From the NCBI GenBank assembly GCA_024919195.1, contig CP103436.1, positions 620,001 to 684,000 of the forward strand: 64,000 bases of DNA, read 5' to 3'. Each line of letters starts with the position of its first letter. Position 1 is the stretch's first letter. A program made the translations under genes and the position numbers. Positions 59,921 to 64,000 of this stretch are shown one piece after another. This DNA is from Methylophilaceae bacterium LSUCC0717. GTDB lineage: Bacteria; Pseudomonadota; Gammaproteobacteria; Burkholderiales; Methylophilaceae. Below the pieces are notes generated by a model, which was not told the DNA's origin, ran no database searches, and saw only the letters and a program-made list of their open reading frames with translations.

Positions 59921-60028
59921 GAAAATATTTAGAAAGTGTTCATAAAATTCATTAGTCGTATTTTAGGATCAAAAAAAGAAAAAAACAAGAATTATTTAAA
60001 AAAAAATAATTAAATCAATAACTTAAAT

Positions 60029-60047
60029 GATAATAATTCTCATTATC
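60029..60047. promoter_or_regulatory. Fur box (iron-responsive operator)
   Basis: GATAATAATTCTCATTATC matches the classical 19-base Fur consensus GATAATGATAATCATTATC at 16 of 19 positions and is a near-perfect palindrome. It lies just past the stop of the - strand gene at 60052 and about 110 bases before the - strand gene starting at 59920, so it most likely controls the latter and the following acyl-ligase operon. The intervening AT-rich stretch (59921-60028) should hold the promoter; a TTGATT at 60006-60011 read on the - strand is one possible -35. Confidence 0.8.
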
Positions 60048-60051
60048 ATCG

Positions 60052-60339
60052 CTAGATCTCAGAAATAAAAACCAGACCAAAATAGTTCACCATAAACATC
60101 ATGACCAGGAAAATGATGGTGAAATATTTGCCCTCTTTTCGTGATTCATCGGCAAAAAAAGTGATTTTTGGGATGTTGAGTAATATAAAAAAATTAAAGG
60201 CAGCTAACATGGCTATCCAAAATTCTGCCATAAAACGATCCCTGAAAAAGAAAAGCACCACAGCAATCACCAATGCAGCATAAAATGATTTTCTCCATGT
60301 GGTTTGACTATTTTTAATTTCAGTAATAATTTTTTGCAT
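60052..60339 (-). CDS. Small three-helix membrane protein, unknown
   Basis: 95 aa with about three transmembrane helices (FYAALVIAVVLFFF, WIAMLAAFNFFILLNI and TIIFLVMMFMVNYFGLVFI). Its start is two bases after the previous gene's stop. Probably an inner-membrane protein. No family recognised. Confidence 0.6.
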   Translation of the reverse strand: MQKIITEIKNSQTTWRKSFYAALVIAVVLFFFRDRFMAEFWIAMLAAFNFFILLNIPKITFFADESRKEGKYFTIIFLVMMFMVNYFGLVFISEI

Positions 60340-60340
60340 T

Positions 60341-60709
60341 TCAACTACCTTTTAACTGTGATAAATTTTGTTCGTATTGCTTCGTATATTCAAGCTGATA
60401 TTCGTTACAGACGTCATCCTTATTATCTTGGCTCTTGTTAATTGATTCCAACACTTTGGCTGAGTCATAATTTTTCTCTAATTCGAGCGACTGCTGTTGC
60501 CCCTTTGTTCGGTCATTGATGGGTAACATATGAACAGCCATTCCTTTGCACACTTGGGAATTAACGATCTCAATATCAGGACAATAATTTGATTGAATAA
60601 ATTCACCATCAAGACAGTGATTGATGAATGCATTAAAGTCATCCATCATCATTTCGGCATAAACTGGGTAAGATAAGAGTATCAAAAGCAGCCCAAGGCT
60701 AATTTTCAT
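60341..60709 (-). CDS. Exported four-cysteine protein, unknown
   Basis: I choose ATG 60709 (MKISLGLLLILLSYPVYAEM), a signal peptide, rather than the upstream ATG whose extension runs inside the preceding gene. The mature part (about 104 aa) has four cysteines (NHCLDG, SNYCPDIE, SQVCKGM, DDVCNEYQ) that could form two disulfides. 122 aa. Overlaps the previous gene by 11 bases and is followed by the membrane protein at two bases. Periplasmic, function unknown. Confidence 0.6.
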   Translation of the reverse strand: MKISLGLLLILLSYPVYAEMMMDDFNAFINHCLDGEFIQSNYCPDIEIVNSQVCKGMAVHMLPINDRTKGQQQSLELEKNYDSAKVLESINKSQDNKDDVCNEYQLEYTKQYEQNLSQLKGS

Positions 60710-60920
60710 TCGCTCTTTCTTGTTGAAGTTTTTCGAATGCTTTTTGCAGCTCTTCTGGTGACATGGATTCATAATCAATTTCACCCTCCTCTACTTCTTT
60801 TTGGGGTGCTTCACAAAAGTAATTACAGTAGATTGTTGAGATGATTTTGTAATTAATGGCTAACCAGATAATAACCATTAGCAAAATACTTACTCGAATT
60901 AACAATCTTTTCACACTCAC
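60699..60920 (-). CDS. Small membrane-anchored protein, unknown
   Basis: 73 aa with one transmembrane helix (residues 5-28, LIRVSILLMVIIWLAINYKII) and an acidic C-terminal part (VEEGEIDYESMSPEELQKAFEKL), preceded by a CNYFC pair just outside the membrane. First of three tightly packed small genes. Function unknown. Confidence 0.55.
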   Translation of the reverse strand: MSVKRLLIRVSILLMVIIWLAINYKIISTIYCNYFCEAPQKEVEEGEIDYESMSPEELQKAFEKLQQERANEN

Positions 60921-61067
60921 CTCAGCTTCTTCAAAAAGTTTGACAACATATTATACAAAATACTTAAGCAGGTAAAACCTTTAAATAAAAAAATGTCATA
61001 TACATGTAATCATTAAACTTCTGTGGCACAATACGGTCCATTAAAAAATTATTAAAAAGAGTTTTAT

Positions 61068-61583
61068 ATGGCTTCAGACTTTAACTATCTCAAAGATCAC
61101 TTTCCCAAAAATTTCAATCAAACTGTGATGGAGCATCAGGCGGTCAATAAGGTACTAACCTTTTGCAATAAAGATACACAGTTTCTATTGTTTACCGGCA
61201 TGTTCCATGAGGTCAATGGTGGTAAAGGTATTACCGATGATCTAGAAGTGTATTTTGTTAACTATTTAGCAGATCAACTCAAGCTATCTGCATTTGGTCG
61301 CGCTGCTGCCTATGTTCTAGAAGACCAAACCAAATTTATTGGTTATGACATTAAGAGTACGGATAATGAAATATGGTCTCAACAAAATATATTTGAAGCT
61401 AACGAAGAGGGTCGAGTTACTAAGGTCATTGATAAATTTAGCAATACGAGTGATACCAACCCTATCTGCCCATTAGTCAGTCGCTACTTTGAAAAAATCG
61501 ATTTTCCGGAAGACACGCTTGAATTCTTAAAAAATCTTCATGCTCAAGTGACACCTAGCCTGATTGAAATTAAACGCGCCTAA
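61068..61583 (+). CDS. Uncharacterised cytoplasmic protein
   Basis: 171 aa with no signal peptide or membrane helix. Mixed alpha/beta composition; blocks include LLFTGMFHEVNGGKGITDDLEVYF and VSRYFEKIDFPEDTLEFLKNLH. I do not recognise the family. It is a single gene with an AAAAAGAG ribosome binding site, convergent with the tiny gene at 61599. Confidence 0.6.
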   Translation: MASDFNYLKDHFPKNFNQTVMEHQAVNKVLTFCNKDTQFLLFTGMFHEVNGGKGITDDLEVYFVNYLADQLKLSAFGRAAAYVLEDQTKFIGYDIKSTDNEIWSQQNIFEANEEGRVTKVIDKFSNTSDTNPICPLVSRYFEKIDFPEDTLEFLKNLHAQVTPSLIEIKRA

Positions 61584-61598
61584 ATGACTTTATAAATT

Positions 61599-61724
61599 CT
61601 AACTGAGTTGGCAGATTTGACTGCCTTCTCCAAAGAATTTTTGACACATCACTGGATTTAGAAATACTAAAGCTACGTAGATTACGACAAAGGCTATTAG
61701 CCCGTATTTAAGATTTTTTTTCAT
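61599..61724 (-). CDS. 41-aa single-pass membrane protein, unknown
   Basis: The frame MKKNLKYGLIAFVVIYVAL continues as one hydrophobic helix then FLNPVMCQKFFGEGSQICQLS, with two cysteines. It fills the otherwise empty gap between the previous gene and the SulP gene. It is too short to be certain by composition, but the signal-anchor plus polar tail pattern looks protein-like. Confidence 0.4.
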   Translation of the reverse strand: MKKNLKYGLIAFVVIYVALVFLNPVMCQKFFGEGSQICQLS

Positions 61725-61821
61725 GCTCTTTATGTTATCCATATAAATATCAAAATCAAGCCGTAAATTTCAACTCAACAGTGTAGAATCACATCTCTTG
61801 AAATAATCAACAAAGATTCCT

Positions 61822-63339
61822 ATGCAATATTCAATGAATGAAATCAAAACTAACCTTTTAAGTGGGCTCACAGTAGCGCTGGCCATGGTACCAGAGGCCA
61901 TCGCATTTGCCCTCATCGCTCATGTTTCACCTTTAACCGGACTTTATGCAGCCATTATCGTGTGCTTAATTACCTCAGTTTTTGGTGGACGTCCGGGAAT
62001 GATTTCTGGAGCCACAGGGGCGTTGGCTGTAGTGATGGTGGGTTTAGTAGTTAATCATGGAGTTGAGTACTTATTTGCTACTGTTATTTTAATGGGTCTT
62101 TTTCAGCTGGTCTTTGCTTTATTTCGTTTAGGTAAATTTATTCGTATGGTCCCCTATCCAGTGATGTTAGGATTTGTAAACGGATTAGCAATTGTGATTT
62201 TTCTTGCTCAATTTAATCATTTTAAGATAACTGATGAGTCTGGAATCAGTCAATGGATGAGTGGCGTTGCTCTGTATACGATGGTAGGACTAACATTATT
62301 AACAGCGTTATTAATCTATGTAATTCCAAAAGTGACAAAAATTATCCCAGCACCTCTGGGAGCAATCGGTATTGTTTCATTTATCACCATATTTTTTAAT
62401 CTAGATACCAAAACCGTGGCCGATCTTGGAGCCATTGGCGGTAATCTTCCGATCTTTCAGATCCCTGTCTTAGATTATAATTTTGAGACTTTTCGAATCA
62501 TCACTCCTTACGCCCTGCTTTTGGCCGCGATTGGTTTAATTGAAACCCTGCTCACATTAAATCTCATTGACGATATGACAGAAACGCGTGGCAGACCAAA
62601 TCGAGAGTCTATGGCTCAAGGTGCAGCGAATATTCTCACTGGCTTTTTTGGCGGCATGGGCGGTTGCGCCATGATTGGTCAAAGCATGATCAACATCAAC
62701 AATGGTGCCCTGAAAAGATTATCTGGCATCGCAACGGCTGTTTTTTTAGCATCCTTCATTCTTTTTTTATCTGACTGGATTGAAATGATTCCTCTGGCTG
62801 CTTTAATTGGGGTAATGTTTGTCGTGGCTGAAAAAACATTTGAATGGGGAAGTTTAAGGCTGTTTGGCAAAGTGCCTAAAGAGGATATTATTGTCGGCCT
62901 TCTAGTTGGTGGTATCACCATTATTGCTGACTTGGCTATTGCGGTAATTGTAGGTGTGATTGTCTCAGCTCTATTTTTTGCTTGGGATCATGCAAAAAAA
63001 ATTGATGTAAAAGAAAAAATAAATAAAAAAGGATGGAAGATTTATGAATTAAGTGGCACGCTTTTCTTTGCCTCTGTTCAAAATTTTCAAGACCTATTTG
63101 ACCATAAGAATGACCCGAAAGATGTGATCATAGATTTTAATAACTCAAAGGTGGCTGATCACTCCGCAATTATGGCAATCGATAACGTTGCAAATAAATA
63201 TAAGAAAGTCGGCAAAAAACTTCACTTAGTGCATTTGAGCCCTGAATGTTTGGAAATTTTAGACACCGCTAAAGACATGGTTGAAGTGAACCTGTTGGAA
63301 GATCCAAAATATCATATTGCCGATGACAAATTAGCTTAA
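61822..63339 (+). CDS. SulP-family anion transporter with STAS domain
   Basis: 505 aa. Membrane part of 10-14 helices (residues 1-390) beginning LLSGLTVALAMVPEAIAFALIAHVSP, shown here by its core ALAMVPEAIAFALI, and ISGATGALAVVMVGLV; STAS domain from about residue 400 (SGTLFFASVQNFQDLF). SulP proteins carry sulfate, bicarbonate (BicA) or other anions, usually with sodium or protons. Substrate not decided by sequence; no carbonic anhydrase or sulfur genes are adjacent. A TAGAAT hexamer at 61784-61789 may be the -10. Confidence 0.9.
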   Translation: MQYSMNEIKTNLLSGLTVALAMVPEAIAFALIAHVSPLTGLYAAIIVCLITSVFGGRPGMISGATGALAVVMVGLVVNHGVEYLFATVILMGLFQLVFALFRLGKFIRMVPYPVMLGFVNGLAIVIFLAQFNHFKITDESGISQWMSGVALYTMVGLTLLTALLIYVIPKVTKIIPAPLGAIGIVSFITIFFNLDTKTVADLGAIGGNLPIFQIPVLDYNFETFRIITPYALLLAAIGLIETLLTLNLIDDMTETRGRPNRESMAQGAANILTGFFGGMGGCAMIGQSMININNGALKRLSGIATAVFLASFILFLSDWIEMIPLAALIGVMFVVAEKTFEWGSLRLFGKVPKEDIIVGLLVGGITIIADLAIAVIVGVIVSALFFAWDHAKKIDVKEKINKKGWKIYELSGTLFFASVQNFQDLFDHKNDPKDVIIDFNNSKVADHSAIMAIDNVANKYKKVGKKLHLVHLSPECLEILDTAKDMVEVNLLEDPKYHIADDKLA

Positions 63340-63366
63340 ATTAAAACGTTTAAACTTAATAAAATA

Positions 63367-63396
63367 TTGGCACAACATAATAGTTTATAGTAGAAT
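63367..63396 (+). promoter_or_regulatory. Sigma-70 promoter of tRNA-Glu
   Basis: TTGGCA (-35, 5 of 6 to consensus) at 63367-63372 and TAGAAT (-10) at 63391-63396 with an 18-base spacer. Transcription would begin about 10 bases before the tRNA. Confidence 0.7.
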
Positions 63397-63413
63397 ACCG
63401 TCTTCTAAATGAT

Positions 63414-63489
63414 GTCCCCATCGTCTAGAGGCCTAGGACACTGCCCTTTCACGGCGGCAACAGGGGTTCGAATCCCCTTGGGGACGCCA
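63414..63489 (+). tRNA. tRNA-Glu(TTC)
   Basis: 76 bases. Acceptor GTCCCCA pairs with TGGGGAC, anticodon loop CTTTCAC gives TTC, T-arm CAGGGGTTCGAATCCCCTT; 3' CCA is encoded. Differs at a few bases from the E. coli tRNA-Glu and is otherwise the same. Confidence 0.97.
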
Positions 63490-63572
63490 ATATCTTAATT
63501 TTTTCCCTTGTTTTATTGCCCTTTATTAATGGTACTATTTACCGGTATTCTTAATTGTTTAAAAGACAGAAT

Positions 63573-64000
63573 TTGAAAAAAGAAACAGCCAGGAAAAATT
63601 ATCAAAAAAAACGTCAAGAATTATCTTCTTTGCAATTTGAAGAAGATTCGTCTCAAATTATCCGCAACCTAATTGAGTTAATTAAAAAATTTAAGCCAAC
63701 CTGCATTCATTGTTTTTTAACAATTAATCAAAAAAGTGAAATTAACACAAAACCCATCATAGAATATTGCTGGGAAAATCATATCGATGTCGTTGTTCCC
63801 ATCACTGACTTCACAAACAATACGTTAAAAAATGCCAAATTTGACCCTAGCACCAAAACAGCACTCATAAAAAATAATATTCCGGAGCCGATTAATCCCA
63901 TATGGGCTAATGATAGCGATATTGAGTTAGTGATCACACCGCTTTTAGCTTTTGATGCAACAGGACATCGGGTTGGATTTGGCAGAGGATTCTATGACCG
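63573..64000 (+). CDS. 5-formyltetrahydrofolate cyclo-ligase (partial, cut by window end)
   Basis: 142 codons of a YgfA/MTHFS-type enzyme that recycles 5-formyl-THF to methenyl-THF with ATP. The visible N-terminal part KKETARKNYQKKRQEL, the later VITPLLAFDATGHRVGFG and GRGFYDR match the family signature. The start is TTG at 63573, since no upstream ATG fits. The gene runs beyond position 64000. Confidence 0.88.
   Translation, partial: MKKETARKNYQKKRQELSSLQFEEDSSQIIRNLIELIKKFKPTCIHCFLTINQKSEINTKPIIEYCWENHIDVVVPITDFTNNTLKNAKFDPSTKTALIKNNIPEPINPIWANDSDIELVITPLLAFDATGHRVGFGRGFYD

Noticed and set aside
63490-63572. 6S RNA gene next to the folate cyclo-ligase
   Set aside because: In many gammaproteobacteria ssrS precedes ygfA, but the 83 bases between tRNA-Glu and the gene are too short and lack the 6S structure.

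Overview
The window is a contiguous piece of a low-GC gammaproteobacterial chromosome, most likely from a free-living marine lineage. The evidence is gene order and gene content: rpsB-tsf-pyrH-frr-uppS-cdsA-dxr-bamA-skp-lpxD-fabZ-lpxA-lpxB-rnhB, then maf / yceD-rpmF-plsX-fabHDG-acpP-fabF-pabC-mltG-tmk-holB-tatD, then smc-zipA-ligA (a gammaproteobacterial arrangement), plus a complete ectoine (osmolyte) operon. Coding density is very high, many genes overlap by 1-20 bases and several use TTG or GTG starts, as in streamlined pelagic bacteria. The genus cannot be fixed from the sequence alone. No IS element, prophage, CRISPR array or rRNA was seen.

Layout. 1-12.5 kb: translation factors, isoprenoid/phospholipid precursors, the outer-membrane assembly factor BamA and the lipid A acylation genes, all on the + strand; rseP, normally between dxr and bamA, is missing. 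12.5-17.1 kb (- strand): an RsmI-like methylase, Maf, and a two-subunit biotin carboxylase/carboxyltransferase (PycA/PycB type). 17.1-28.3 kb (+): fatty-acid synthesis cluster followed by pabC, mltG, tmk, holB, tatD, a PhnP-like metallo-beta-lactamase-fold enzyme and a small exported protein. 28.3-39 kb: a stand-alone molybdopterin oxidoreductase (+), then on the - strand an exported histone-deacetylase-family enzyme, a TPR protein, ligA, zipA and smc. 39-40 kb: queF, tRNA-Ala(GGC) and a small exported protein built of nearly perfect 57-bp tandem repeats, bracketed by two hairpins. 40.1-44 kb: ectABC with an SSS-family transporter and an AlpA-like regulator. 44-48.3 kb (-): PAP2 phosphatase, two phosphoethanolamine-transferase-type sulfatase-fold proteins and two tiny membrane/exported proteins, probably one envelope-modification operon.

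48.3-55.4 kb: small Ogt, an MFS permease, a periplasmic thioredoxin-MsrB fusion lacking zinc-site cysteines, a PatB-type C-S lyase, an AsmA-like protein, and DhaL/DhaK without DhaM. 55.4-59.9 kb (-): the most interesting part, a tightly overlapping operon with a thermostable-hemolysin-family protein, an AMP-dependent acyl ligase, a heme-oxygenase-like putative diiron enzyme, a short-chain dehydrogenase and a TPR-like exported protein, preceded by a small exported protein and a strong Fur-box-like palindrome (60029-60047). This looks like an iron-regulated fatty-acyl modification pathway of unknown product. 60-64 kb: several uncharacterised small membrane or exported proteins, a SulP transporter, tRNA-Glu(TTC) and the start of a 5-formyltetrahydrofolate cyclo-ligase gene cut by the window edge.

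All calls come from reading the sequence and recalling family motifs; no database search was possible.
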